64,000 bases of DNA, taken from contig CM055109.1 of assembly GCA_029204225.1 (NCBI GenBank), positions 23,648,422 through 23,712,421 on the forward strand, in the 5' to 3' direction. The translations under genes and the position numbers were made by a program. Shown here piece by piece: positions 24,831 to 36,122 of this stretch; positions within the stretch are counted from its first letter, which is position 1, and every line of letters starts with the position of its first letter. The notes below the pieces were generated by a model. The model was not told the origin of the DNA and did not search any database. It worked only from the letters and a program-made list of their open reading frames with translations. Origin of the DNA: Diphasiastrum complanatum. Its lineage: Eukaryota; Streptophyta; Lycopodiopsida; Lycopodiales; Lycopodiaceae.

Positions 24831-27595
24831 GCCGATGAGGACCTGCGTGGAAGTTCTTGATTGTTGGCTACCTATACAGGTAGAAAAACAGCCTCATGAA
24901 AAGGTGTAGAAGATCGTAAGCTGGCTGCAAAAAATTCACAACCGCTTGTAGGAGATGTTTTGCAAGAAAACCAACGGAATGTTGCTTGGGAACAGTCGCT
25001 AGATTGGTAGGCCCTTCGATGAAGCTTGACTTCTTCTTTGCTGCCCTAACAGATATGTGAAAAATTATGCATGGCAGGTTAGATCCAGGCTCTTCAAAAC
25101 TGCAACCTAACCCTACATAATTTCGATGGTGGCCCTTTAAAGAGTTTGAATGTGTCTTTGAAGTAAAGGTGGTAGCCTTAGGCTACATTTCAATGCCATT
25201 GCACCTTGGCCTTAATAAAATGGAAGCATGCCTTTGACTCTACCAAGTGCCTGAAGAACCAAGTAATGCAATAGTGTATGTTGACAACTACCTTGAAACG
25301 AATTAATTTGGTCTTTAGAAGATCAACATGTGACATACATTCTGATAACCTGCCTGAACAAGTATGCCTTCATGCAACAGTTAAGACTCTTAGTGAAGGC
25401 AATGCTTTCATATAAATTTGAATAGAGCAAGATACAGGTCTACCATCTTAAGCTGCAACTTAGAAGGCCTTTGTACATCACATTGACACACAAGGGTCCC
25501 CATATAAAAATGTCGTAAAGTATTCTTCGTGCCACATGGATAATAGATCTGAGACATAAAAGCTAGAGATAACTTAAGAATAAAGTATGCACTGCGGTAA
25601 AGGGGACGACACTTGTCCTGATCCTGCGACAGTACATCAACACTGTTACCAAAAAATATTCTAAGTACCTGATTCAGAGCAGCCGGCCCTCTTCGTAAAA
25701 AAGGATCCAAATATCATGACAAGAGGCGGCTACAAATTGACAAGAACACTCGATGAGCTCCTGAAGAAGACACCGGCCAACGTCCTATTGCTTCTGCACG
25801 AGCTCATAAAAGAATATCTCACAACTCCGGCGACATTTTACGGGTGAATCTTGCATTTCATCCAATGCCTAGCTAGGCATATCATGAAATCACCAAGCAT
25901 CATCAGTTTTTCAGATGGTTTTTTAAACAGTGAGCAGGCGGTTCTTCAACACACCAGCGTTTACAAGGCATTTCTTGTGTCTTTTTACCTCTAGCGACAG
26001 CCAGTAGGCAGTTTCCAAGGCAAGAAGCAGGCAACTATCCACAGCCAAGCAATAGTTATTGTGGCATCATTTCTCAACCAGCGAGCACTGTTAAGACAAC
26101 GTACCGATCAGCCATCATTTCTGCACCTTGTAGCGCATAGCTGTAGTAGTTCTGAACGAGTTTCAAGAGGCAGCTTACTAGCCGTGACCATGTTCCTTCA
26201 GCGCTCAACTTCTCAACAGTTAGGGCTGACTCGGATCAGTTTTTCAGCAGGCAGGGTAGAAGCGACCCTCTTCAAGCGTTTCCAGGCAACGTTCCATGTA
26301 TCCATTGTTCTGGGTTTTCCATGCCTGCTTACTTCTAGAACATCTGCTCTTTTCCAAATAGCAGTTTGTAGCCTTCTTGGCAGGCTTGTAACACACTTCA
26401 AGTGGCTCTCTACAAGCAATATGGTTGTTTGCTATGGCCAACGACCACATTCATCTGTTTTTGGGGCTGTTTTTCTTTATTTAAGTCAGAGTCCTATTTT
26501 CTAACTACTGTATAAGTTGTGGCAGCTTTCTATTGGACCCTGAACAGTCGATTCCACATGTCAAAAGCTTAATGGCTTGTTCTATGCAGCAGTTATTGTG
26601 CCCTCTTTCCCTCTGTACGAGTTTCTTCTGGCTTTATGAAGGAAAAACCTCTGTCTCAGCCTTCATTCATTCCTTTGTTTTGTAGAAAGTAGGAGCATGG
26701 ATGTTTAGTCCCTATGGCTCAATAAACTCTATATTTTGAATTAATCCTATCTTTCTATAACAGAAGTACATAAGAGCAATTTTTGTGGCTTGGTTGAACC
26801 AATGTAGTGAATCCTTTGTCATTTGATTTGGTGTTCCACTCTTTTTAGAGAGTCTAATTTGTTCTACAGGAATCAAAATCAAAGAGTGACAGACTTTGTT
26901 ATATTTGCAAACTAGATGCAATGTTTTTTCTAATTTCTATGGAATGAATCACAACACTTGTTATTAGTGTTTATTCTGAATGATCCTATGAATGTCATTG
27001 TGATTCTATTGAATAATGGATTCTACACTCTTTAGATTTTTAATTAACATTGACCAAGAATTAATTGAACTATATAGTGGATCAGGAATCCTTTTACAGA
27101 ACTCTAGAGTAACAAGTTTATCTTGGCTGTTGAGGGACAAGATAGAGATAGTGCATTGTAAGTATTGTCAGAGCAACCGTTTGGCCTTGTGAAATATGAT
27201 GTATTGTCTAAGTTGAAACCTGATTTATAGTGCACAGATCTTGTTCTCGGCCCTGTTTGTTTTCTTAATACTAAGTTGATGGTTAGTTTCTCCAAGATAC
27301 TGTCCTCCAGAATCTGGACTTGATGGTTGAACATTCTGAATCTTTTCAAGTACTTTGTACAAAACCTATGGCGGTACTGGCTGCCTTCTGTGAATATCTT
27401 TCGATAACCAGTTTGTTTCCACCTTCATTATGCCATTTCATTGAACATCCAAAGTTTCTTTGGTCCTAGGTTCGAGCCTCCCCTTGGAAACCAAGAAGCA
27501 TTTCATTGAACATCACTGCTAAAATCCTAATTTCCATCAATAATGACAGAATATTACTTTTATGTGCTCTCTTTGGGGATCGACAACTCATTATA
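24831..27595. other. Low-copy-looking DNA without a supported gene
   Basis: No domain is recognised. A 60-codon open stretch on the plus strand near 25670-25850 (containing TRTLDELLKKTPANVLLLL) has coding-like composition, but it overlaps a minus-strand ORF (25408-25710) of equal length and I cannot choose between them. A 147-codon plus-strand ORF at 26061-26504 is Ser/Leu-rich without a domain. A GGTTCGAGCC word at about 27471 resembles a tRNA B-box, but there is no A-box or cloverleaf. Confidence 0.35.
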
Positions 27596-27877
27596 CTACA
27601 TTCTACTACATTTCTCTGTAAGCATGTTGCGAGAGATCTCGAGATCAGGCATGTTTGGATCGATTTGGAGGGTGGAGGAAGTCGTTTTGGCCTGTGCGAC
27701 GTGCTGAAGATCTTGGTTGAAGGTGCGGTTTCCGCCAGTTTGGAGGTCGAAATGAGGGAACCCAAGTTGGAGTTGTTGGTAGTCGATGGTGGAGGTGGAA
27801 TCAATGAACGGAAGGTCGGAAATGGAGCAAGAATGGCGGATGGATGGATCTTGGACGATGGCATTATAATGTGCCAT
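27596..27877 (-). CDS. Hypothetical protein or first exon (weak)
   Basis: The minus strand carries a 93-codon frame starting at an ATG in a strong plant context (GGGGCCATGGCAC) and reading MAHYNAIVQDPS, then SDLPFIDSTSTIDYQQLQLG and HFDLQTGGNRTFNQDL, ending with a stop at 27596. The frame is open upstream to a TGA near 27987. The preceding codons read TLIICYNGA, which faintly recalls a TIFY-type motif, but I do not regard that as established. Codon composition and hydrophilic, Ser/Thr/Gln-rich content resemble the disordered part of a plant regulatory protein. Two other long ORFs overlap here (minus 27466-27963 and plus 27506-27997), so at least two of the three are shadows. No splice partner was identified. 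Confidence 0.25.
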   Translation of the reverse strand: MAHYNAIVQDPSIRHSCSISDLPFIDSTSTIDYQQLQLGFPHFDLQTGGNRTFNQDLQHVAQAKTTSSTLQIDPNMPDLEISRNMLTEKCSRM

Positions 27878-28299
27878 GGCCCCGTTGTAGCAGATAATGA
27901 GAGTGGCGGGATGGTGGGGGTCCTGATTCTTGGAGAGTGGTGCAAAAGCATGTGTAGGAGCAAAGATTTGTGGTTTGATTCATGTCATTCCTTTTAATTT
28001 CACGGATTTTTCAGAGGGTTTCTGTTGCAAGGTATGTGCACTATCCAGTTTTGCAACAAGCATTGAAACTAAGCTCTTAAAAGGTGAAATTTGCAAATGG
28101 ATCAAATCTATTTTGTAACCATTTTGCAAAGAAATTTTGACATTGAATTTGTTAAAAAGCTTTTGCACTCTTCTTTGGAATGCATGGCGGTTTGTTTCAG
28201 CATTCATGAGTTCATATGGGCTGCTTTTGTGCAGAATATGAATCTTAATTAGAAGCTGAAAATTCTGTATTTCAGATGAACGGGTTATATGTGCTTTCA

Positions 28300-29107
28300 A
28301 AAAATGATTTTAGTTTACTTTAATGCTCTAGATAGGTGATTTTGTCTAGATGAATCTTGCTGGTTCAGGCAAGTTTTTTGTTTCTTGGATGAGATGCATG
28401 GATTCGTGATTTAACAACTAGTAACATCTTTAATCAGAGGATTGTTGATGGGTTGTTAAAAGAGAACGTATGAAAGCTTTTTTGGTAACAGAGATTGTTC
28501 ACAACTATGTTGAGAACGAAGATCTCCTGTTTCTCTGAATCCTTTCATCTTTGGTGCATAAACTGGAAAACTTTATGGCATCTGATGTTTACTTATTGAA
28601 AGTAAACCGGTTGTGAAATAAATAAAAAGACGTTGTTAAAAGGCCGGTGGTTTTAAAAGACAGGATAACTTTGTTATGAAAGCAATATGTTAACTGAGTG
28701 AAAGCTATCTAAAAGGTCAGATCTGAAGCAAAGAAAAGAGGCTAATAGTTGATAGGGCAAACCCGTCCTGCTGTCAGCCATCAAAGGCTTGGATTGATCC
28801 CCGCTTTTGAATAGTGTTCTTCTGAAACTTTGGTCGCTTTCATGCAACTTGCACATTTACCGGCTGATCCTATATTCAGGATGGAAGCAACGTTGATCAG
28901 CGCTTCCCTCCCTCCCTCAGACCGCGCACTCCTATCCCTCAGGCGCTCTCTCTTTCTCTCTCAACTAACATTCTCTGCACTTTTTCCATCATCGCCCTAA
29001 AATTTCCACCATAAACCTGTTTCTTATTAACAAATCCTCTCTCTTAAAAAACCTCTTTTGATTCCAAGCATCTCTCCCAAGATAGAAGTTTCCAAGAGCA
29101 TGAATGC
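28300..29107. other. No supported gene
   Basis: AT-rich with a CT-rich patch around 28905-28980 (CTCCCTCCCTC, CTCTCTCTTTCTCTCTC) that resembles a 5' UTR or promoter pyrimidine tract. Nothing else is recognised. Confidence 0.35.
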
Positions 29108-29300
29108 ATGCAATTGACACCTAGCCAAATCCATAATTAGCAATATTTCACCCATGCAATTGACACCTAGTCAAAATCATAATTAGCAATACTTCACTTA
29201 TGGTCAAGACAAGTCAATGGTCAAAACCATAATTAGCAATGCTTATGGTCAAGATAAGCCAATGGTCAAGATATGTCAATGGTCAAGATAAGTCAAAACC
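29108..29300. repeat. Local tandem repeats (46-bp and ~17-bp units)
   Basis: ATGCAATTGACACCTAG...CATAATTAGCAAT occurs at 29108 and 29154, with a partial third copy near 29235. It is followed by several short copies of GGTCAAGATAAGTCAAT-like units to about 29300. Confidence 0.8.
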
Positions 29301-29441
29301 CTAATTTTCGAACGGACCAATCAATACACGGGAATCACGTTTTGTCTATCACAACATACATTCTCTTGCGATCTCCTTCCTGCTCACAGCCTCACCGGTT
29401 TCTGGAACCCGAGGAGAGTTGTGGCAGGGTTTGTGATGAGA

Positions 29442-29445
29442 TTTT

Positions 29446-29476
<31 letters not shown>

Positions 29477-29483
29477 GGGGGGG
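29442..29483. repeat. T14 followed directly by G28 homopolymer tract
   Basis: Fourteen T (29442-29455) run into 28 consecutive G (29456-29483). A G run of this length is rare in plant DNA. It could form stacked quadruplexes or could be a sequencing or assembly artefact. Confidence 0.9.
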
Positions 29484-29564
29484 CTGTTTAGAATGTTTTA
29501 GTTTCTAAAAATTGGTTGACCGTTGGAGTGAAGGTTGGGGAGGGGAAGGTTGTGTTCATGTTCG

Positions 29565-29685
29565 TTTTTTATTTTTTCCCATTTCTGCAAATTGGTTTTT
29601 GCATTGATATTGGGCTTTAATTTTTTCCAAGCAGTTGATTAGGACTTGGACCTTCGGCTACAAAATTATAATAGGACTGGTATAT
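29565..29685 (+). repeat. Long inverted repeat, left arm, outer piece
   Basis: Reverse-complementary to about 46905-47023 (shared GGTTTTTGCATTGATATTGGGCT, TTGATTAGGACTTGGACCTT). The arm is interrupted at 29686 by the Copia element and resumes at 35182. Confidence 0.9.
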
Positions 29686-30123
29686 TGTAGGAATCCAGAA
29701 TCAAGACTATTCATTAACACAAAGTATTCTCAAAGAGAAGAGAGAGATGGTTAGATGACCCTCTTGTAGAAACTTGTGGACAGCCAATATGAACAGTAGA
29801 TTGCTTAACAAAAGTGTCTCTCATACAGATGAATGGCTACGTATAAGTAGTCCAAGATGGCTATCTACCTTCATGATTGTTGGCTGTCCAATAACTTGAC
29901 TAATGGCTATCTAGCTACCATAAGTTACATAAAATAATTAAGTACCCCAAATAACAAGTTAGGTACTTAATTCACATGTATAGGCCCCTAGTGGACCCAC
30001 GAGTCCCTACAAGTTAGTTTCATACTAACTTGGGCCTAAAATATAAATGACCATAACAGATCTCGACCTTTTGGGTCATAGTAACCTATGGCTTCTACAT
30101 CATTTACATTTATTATTCTAACA
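29686..30123 (-). repeat. 3' LTR of the complete Copia element (438 bp)
   Basis: Direct repeat of 34739-35181. The plus-strand edges read TGTAGGAATC and TTCTAACA. In element orientation it is the downstream LTR, preceded by the purine tract TTAAGGAGGG (30124-30133). Confidence 0.95.
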
Positions 30124-30153
30124 CCCTCCTTAAATGAAAATGACATGTAGTCA

Positions 30154-31260
30154 CTAAATAAGAAAATCAGCATGTTGCTTTAAATTTAAAGCTTCACAAA
30201 GAGCTTTAAATTGAACTCTAGGCAATGCCTTAGTGAACACATCTGCAATATTATCCTCCGTGGGACAATATTCAAGTGTTATGTCGCCATCATGAAGCTT
30301 CTCCCGAACAAAGTGATAGTGGATCTCGATATGCTTTGTTCTTGCATGAAATACTGGATTTCGTGCAATGGCAATAGCACTTTGACTATCCGTAAATAGG
30401 AGAGTAGCTGAGGGCTGGCCATGCTTCATATCGACAAGTAATTGTCTCAGCCATATACACTCCGTAGTGGCTGAAAACGTTGCTCTATATTCTGCTTCAC
30501 TTGAGGATGTAGCAACCGACTTGCAATCTTCCATTTTGAAACGCTTCAAAATCTGCTTAATGTACCGCTGTTGGGTAATGAAGATTCCAGCCTTTCCTTG
30601 CAAAAACTCAAGACCAAGGTAGAAATGCAATTGGCCTAAATCTGATGTATCATAAACTGAAGCAAGATCATATTTTAAGGCTGCAATATATTGTTCATTA
30701 CTACCCGTAATGATAATATCATCAACATATAGCAAAATGGTGATGATAAACTCAGATGTATGCATGACATAAAGCGTAGATTCACTAGGACTGTTAGAAA
30801 ACCCACGATCACAAAAGTATGTGTGTATCTTTTGATACCACATCCTTGGGGCTTGTTTTAGTCCATAGAGAGCCTTCTTGAGAAGACACACTTTGTCTTC
30901 TTGACCTGCAACCAAAAAACCAGCAGGTTGCTGAAGGTAAACTTCCTCATTAAGACCACCATTGAGGAAGGCTGTCTTTATGTCAAGTTGGTGCATACGC
31001 CAACCATGATGGGCAGCCAAAGCAGTGACTATCCTTACGGTAGTTATTCGTGCGGTAGGTGCAAAAGTTTCCTCATAATCAATGCCCTCCTTTTGCGCAT
31101 AACCTTTGGCAACAAGTCTTGCCTTGTACCTTTTAACAGTACCATCGGACTTGTACTTGATCTTATAAACCCATTTACAGCCAATTGCTTTCTTTCCATG
31201 TGGAAGATCAACAAGAACCCATGTTTGGTTCTTTATGAGTGAGTCATACTCCTCTTTCAT
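30154..31260 (-). pseudogene. Copia reverse transcriptase/RNase H with internal deletion
   Basis: A 368-codon open frame. RT blocks: NQTWVLVDLPHGKKAIGCKW, RLVAKGYAQKEGIDYEETFA, MHQLDIKTAFLNG, LYGLKQAPRMWY and the catalytic LLYVDDIIITG near 30710-30735. After KRFKMEDCKSVA the sequence passes directly to TSSSEAEYRATFSATTE, the middle of RNase H. It then continues DSQSAIAIARNPVFHARTKH and the terminal NIADVFTKALPR. The RT connection and the first third of RNase H, including its first catalytic Asp (normally in an SDWAG-type motif), are therefore missing although the frame stays open. Confidence 0.95.
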
Positions 31261-32831
31261 CGCGTCCTCCCAACATTTTACTCCTCTGGCCTGCTCATAA
31301 AAATAAGGTTCTATTGCACTATCCTCAATAGATGTAAGAGCAAAATCAGAAAAACGGCAAATTCTACTGATTTAGATGAGGCACGAGTCTTCCCTTCATA
31401 GAAGCGGTTCACTTTGCTGTCCTGCAAAGTCTGCAACAGCCATTTAGGGACTGGTTTAGGCTGTCCAACAGCCTTACTTCGATCAACGCTTTGCTGTCCA
31501 AAGTGATCTGAATTGTCAACACTTTGCTGTCCAAAGTGCTCTGAAATTGGACTATGTTGTCCAAAGTTTTCAACGGGCCTTTCCTCTTCATAAATCTGCT
31601 CCTCTTGATGAATTATGGGCTGTTCGCTTGAAGAACCAGTGGGCTGTCCATTAGAGGATGATGGCAGTTCCTCCTCTTCAACGTTAGATGGTGATACCAA
31701 ATCTGGAAACACTTCAACATAGTCATCTTGGGGGATGTCCCCCTTCATGACATGAATGGGCGCAAAATCATAGGAGTTCTTCTCATCAAAATGAACATCA
31801 CGACTCACTATGATTTTGTTAGTATCCACATTAAACAATCTATAGCCTTTACTTTCACTACTATAGCCCATAAAAATGCATTTTACTCCTTTATCATCTA
31901 GTTTGGATCTTAGCTTATCGGGAATAAACGCATAAGCCGTGCAACCAAAAGTGCGAAAGTGAGAAACCGATGGCTTCTTACCATACCAAACTTCATAAGG
32001 AGTCAAAATCTTCAAGGCTTTAGTCGGACACCGATTACTAATGTATGCCGCCGTAATAACCGCTTCAGCCCAAAACTTGTGAAGAACGCCCTTTGCCTTA
32101 AGCATGCAACGAGCCATCTCCACGATTGTGCGATTTTTCCTCTCGGCAACACCATTTTGTTGCGGTGTGTAAGGTGTAGTCATTTGATGTAGAATGCCTT
32201 TGCTTTGAAGAAACGTGCCGAACGTACTTTTAATGTATTCCCCTCCTCGGTCGGTACGTAGTATCTTCAAAGTATGCCCAAATGGATTTTCTATCATAGC
32301 TAGAAAATCTTTGAAGTGTTGAAAAACTTTAGATTTTGCCTTCATAGGAAAGATTCATGTAAACCCTGAAAAATCATCAATAAAAGTAACGAAGTACTTG
32401 CATTTACCAATGGATTCGGTCCTCATTGGACCACATACATCACTATGAAGTAAGGCAAACTTATCACCAACTTTGATAGTCCCATCAATAGGAAAAGGCT
32501 TCCGTTGAAACTTACCAAGTATGCATCCTTCGCATACATGTCCTTTGGGATGCTCCATATTTGGAATGCCTTCCACCATGTTGAATTTCTTCAACATATT
32601 CAAACTTCCAAAATTGAGGTGCCCGTACCTCACATGCCATAGTTTAGCCAACTCCAATGCATGTGAATTAGTAGCAACAAGACCAAAGGATGTCAAAGCT
32701 TTAGGTTCATAAATATCCAACAAAAACAAACCTCCTCGCAATGTTCCCGAAGCAACAATCAAAAGTGATCTCTTTGGGTCTTTTATAATACATTTGTCTT
32801 CTTTAAATTCTACAATCAATCCTTGATTCAT
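31261..32831 (-). pseudogene. Copia integrase of the complete element
   Basis: Pre-integrase and zinc site (LWHVRYGHLNFGSL, HVCEGCILGK) near 32530-32640, first Asp in LLHSDVCGPM near 32440, FVTFIDDFSGFT then a TGA stop at about 32352 where Trp is expected, second Asp in ILRTDRGGEYI near 32260 and the Glu in PQQNGVAERKNR near 32150. The C-terminal part (FGCTAYAFIPDKLRSKLDD, VSRDVHFDEKNS) runs into an acidic, Gln-rich linker containing three degenerate copies of HFGQQSVD near 31480-31580. A frameshift near 31380 separates it from RT. Confidence 0.93.
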
Positions 32832-34109
32832 GATTGTAGAGACCGAAATGAGATTTTTCTTAATCTTAGGAACATAAAGTTTTTTCGAATGTACTTTTCT
32901 TCTCCATTGGGAAGAATGAGGGGTATAGATCCAATGCCTTTAATTGGATAGGAGGTGTTGTCAACACCTTGAACCTTGCTTCCATCTTTGATTTTCATAA
33001 GCTTTGTGAAGATGTCTCTATGGTGAGTCATATGGCGTGTAGCTCCGCTATCAATCACCCAATCAATGGAAGAAAAAACAGCAACCTGCAAAGCTGAAGT
33101 AGTGCTGTTTTCTGCTGAAAAACCAGCAAGTCGAGAAGTGGTAGAAATCTCATTTTGATTAGAAATGAGATTGTTAGTGACAAAAGCAAAATCACCATTG
33201 AAAGAATCATCCTCCTTTTGATGTTCTAATGAAATCATGGCTGTATTTGTATCAATACCTTTCTCTTTATCCTTAGTAAGCTTCTTCCTACATTCCTTTA
33301 TGTGGTGCCCAAACTTTTTACAATAAGGGTACTTACCCTTCTTTTTGGATCCTTCATCTTGGCCTTCCTTGGATTTTTGATCCTTGGAAGAAGAAGGCTT
33401 ACCTTTTCACTTGCCCTTGTCTTTGCCTTCGGTGAAGAAGGCTTGATCTTCTTGTTCACCAAAATTAATCCTTGTTTGCTCTTCTTGGAGAAGTAAGCCA
33501 ACAAGCTCTTCAAAGGAGATTTGCTGTCCCCTAAGAGATATGCTTAAAGTAGACACAAATGGAAGATAGGAATGAGGAAGTGAATTAAGAGTAATTGAAA
33601 CAAATTGAGAGTTCTCGACAATTTCGTCAATGCTAAGAAGCTCTTCACGAAGATCCTTGATCTTCATTCATTAAGTGATTTGAAAGCGTATCACCCTCTT
33701 GCATCTTCAATGTTGAGAGCTGATTACGTAGAAAAAGCACTTTCGCCGTATTCTTTACTTGGAACATCTTGGCAAGTACTTCCCAAGCACTCTTGGAAGT
33801 CTTGCATGATCGAATGTGAGGTAGGATTGATCTCTTCACGGATAGCGCTATGACCGAATGTGCTTGTGCGTCACGTCGATCCCACTTCTTTTGTTCTTCG
33901 GAAGACACCTCCACATGTGTTGAAGAAGTAGCTCTTGATGGTGTAGTAGGTGCCAAACTAGGTGGCCTCTCTTCATCACCACTTACAACTTCAAACAAAC
34001 CTTTAGCAATAAGGAGGTTTTTGATCATGTAGCACCATAAGGAGAAATTAGTTCCATCCAACCTATCTTCATTGAACAAAGAACCTATAGATTCAGATTC
34101 TTTAGCCAT
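32828..34109 (-). pseudogene. Copia gag and protease of the complete element
   Basis: The gag starts at the ATG at 34109 (MAKESESIGSL, then LDGTNFSLWCYMIKNLL, WEVLAKMFQVKNTAKV). A frame break near 33660 moves translation to MKIKDLREELLS and FEELVGLLLQEEQ. A stop near 33407 precedes a Lys-rich tract with a zinc-knuckle-like PYCKKFGHHIKEC. The protease motif WVIDSGATRHMTHH is intact near 33040-33070. A further frameshift lies near 32870 (KNFMFLRLRK). Confidence 0.92.
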
Positions 34110-34725
34110 TTCTGAAAATTCAGCTAATAGTAGATGGGAAAAACAGATTCCAGGCCAAAATCTCCAAAAAAATCAGCAAGATCAAAGCTGAATTAATGAG
34201 CACAATAGATTGCAATACACCACATGCAATAGCTCATTCACAAGAAGATATAGGTGGCTGTATTCTACTGTAAAAGCAGAATACTAACTAATATGTAGGC
34301 TTCCAATGAAGCCAAAACCACAACCAAAACTTTTGTGGTAAAATGGTGTGCACTCAATGTGCTAATGGAGCAGATGGTAGGACCTTCTTCCAGGCTCAAA
34401 AACAGAAAAATTTCAGCCACTAAAAATGTGTCAAAAACACATTTGTCTTCAAGGTAGATGGGCGCCCTCTTCCAAGAAGAAAATCTGAAATTTGAAGCAT
34501 GTAATCTGATTTCAATCACATGAAAACTAGTTGAGCATGGGCGCCCTACTGCTGGCTCCCATATGAGTGGAGGTTCCAAGCTTTTCCTTGCAATTTCCTG
34601 CACAAAAAACAAGGAGGAGCCGAACAGTTTTCTCTCCACAAAAATCAGAAAAATTCTGATTTTTATGAACCAAAAGAGGAAAAATGTGGCTACCTATTGG
34701 GTGCAAGCAATCAATTCTAAATAAT

Positions 34726-34738
34726 GGCTCTGATACCA
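34726..34738 (-). promoter_or_regulatory. Primer binding site (TGGTATCAGAGCC)
   Basis: On the minus strand, directly abutting the 5' LTR at 34739. Complementary to the 3' end of plant initiator tRNA-Met. Confidence 0.95.
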
Positions 34739-35181
34739 TGTAGGAATCTAGAATCAAGACTATTCATTAACACAAAGTATTCTCAAAGAGAAGAGAGAGA
34801 TGGTTAGATGACCCTCTTGTAGAAACTTGTGGACAGCCAATATGAACAATAGATTGCTTAACAAAAGTGTGTCTCATACAAATGAATGGCTACATATAAG
34901 TAGTCCAAGATGGCTATCTACCTTCATGACTGTTGGCTGTCCAATAACTTGTCTAATGGCTATCTAGCTACCATAAGTTACATAAAATAATTAAGTACCC
35001 CAAATTACAAGTTAGGTACTTAATTCACATGTATAGGCCCTTAGTGGACCCACGAGTCCCTACAAGTTAGTTTCATACTAACTTGGGCCTAAAATATAAA
35101 TGACCATGGTTACACAGATCTCGACCTTTTGGGTCATAGTAACCTATGGCTTCTACATCATTTACATTTATTATTCTAACA
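34739..35181 (-). repeat. 5' LTR of the complete Copia element (443 bp)
   Basis: Direct repeat of 29686-30123 with about ten substitutions and one 5-bp indel by eye (ATAACAG versus ATGGTTACACAG). In element orientation it lies upstream of the primer site. Confidence 0.95.
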
Positions 35182-35751
35182 TATATGCATTTTGTTCTTC
35201 TGTTGCACTTTGCTAAAATACATGTTTTGCCGGTAATGAGTTAGCCCACCTAGTAACTTTGACCATTGTGTCAATTTTATGGGGATCACTCATGCAAACT
35301 TGGTCGATCAATTGGAAGTTCCCATAATTGGGAGAGATTTTGGCATTTCCCCATAATTCGTTGATCTCTCTCGTTCGAGACAAATCGGCTAGTTAAACAA
35401 TATTATAATGTTATATTTAATGGTTTGGAATTCCATTGATGTAAAGATGCAACCGTTTAATTAAATGAAATACCCGTTTAACCCTATTATTAGGTCCTTC
35501 TTGAGCAATGATATTTATAGGTCAAATTGGTTGGCAAAGTAACTGAATTGCTTGGTGGAATTCTGGAAGTGATACATTGCCATTTTTGACCCGAAATAAA
35601 TTTCCTTTTTACTAAACTGTTGACGGGCAACTGTGAATCAGTGATTTGTGTCCAAGAATTCACAATTTTTTTGGCCAAGTTAGGGTCAAATTTGCCTGTA
35701 ATTGGAAACATTTTTTGCCAAATATAATAGGAAATTTTTATTGATATAGCC
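35182..35751 (+). repeat. Long inverted repeat, left arm, middle piece
   Basis: Reverse-complementary to about 46338-46904 (shared GCCGGTAATGAGTTAGCCCA, AATGGTTTGGAATTCCATTG). Interrupted at 35752 by the hAT element. Confidence 0.93.
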
Positions 35752-35756
35752 CATAG

Positions 35757-35840
35757 GTCCCGCGGTACTGGGTACCGCGGATCCCGGTACCGCGGGACCA
35801 TACTGGTACCGCGGTACCATGATGGTACCGCGGTACCACA
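35757..35840. repeat. hAT left subterminal GGTACCGCGG palindrome cluster
   Basis: At least four GGTACCGCGG units in both orientations within about 85 bp, two of them extended to the palindrome GGTACCGCGGTACC. Such subterminal arrays are the usual binding sites of hAT transposases (family knowledge). Confidence 0.85.
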
Positions 35841-36122
35841 ATATAATAATATATTTATTATTTAATATTTTTTTTAATTTTTTTTTACCTAAACCTACCC
35901 GCCCCCCTCGCATTTCCTCTGAAATTTTTTTGAGCCCTCTCCGCCCTGCCATCACTGCTGGTTTTTCTTGCCTGCCTTTGATTCCTTGCGTCGCCCATCG
36001 CCCACGCAACGCCCTGCCTTGCATCTGATTTCCTTTGCCCTGCATTCGCCCATTTTCAGCGTCTCTCCAACAGTGAACCCTGCTGTTTTTTTTCCAGCAA
36101 TCCATCCCTCATTTCATCTGCA

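Larger units (their letters stand above)
29686..35181 (-). mobile_element. Complete Copia LTR retrotransposon with TSD TATAT
   Basis: A 5.5-kb element in minus orientation bounded by two LTRs with TGTTAG/TGTAGG...CTAACA ends and flanked by TATAT at 29681-29685 and 35182-35186. The primer site lies at 34726-34738 and the polypurine tract at 30124-30133. It encodes gag, protease, integrase and RT/RNase H in the Copia order (entries below). The two LTRs differ by about ten substitutions and one small indel by eye, so the insertion is comparatively young. It is defective: gag frameshift, a stop in the integrase, frameshifts and an internal RNase H deletion. The insertion lies in the left arm of the long inverted repeat, whose right arm has the intact pre-insertion site. 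Confidence 0.97.

Noticed and set aside
25408-26504. Possible host genes in 25.4-26.5 kb (plus and minus ORFs)
   Set aside because: No recognisable domain, overlapping open frames on both strands and no convincing splice sites; reported only as unassigned sequence.
27461-27490. Possible tRNA gene or SINE (GGTTCGAGCC, a B-box-like word)
   Set aside because: No A-box at the right distance upstream, no acceptor stem and no cloverleaf.
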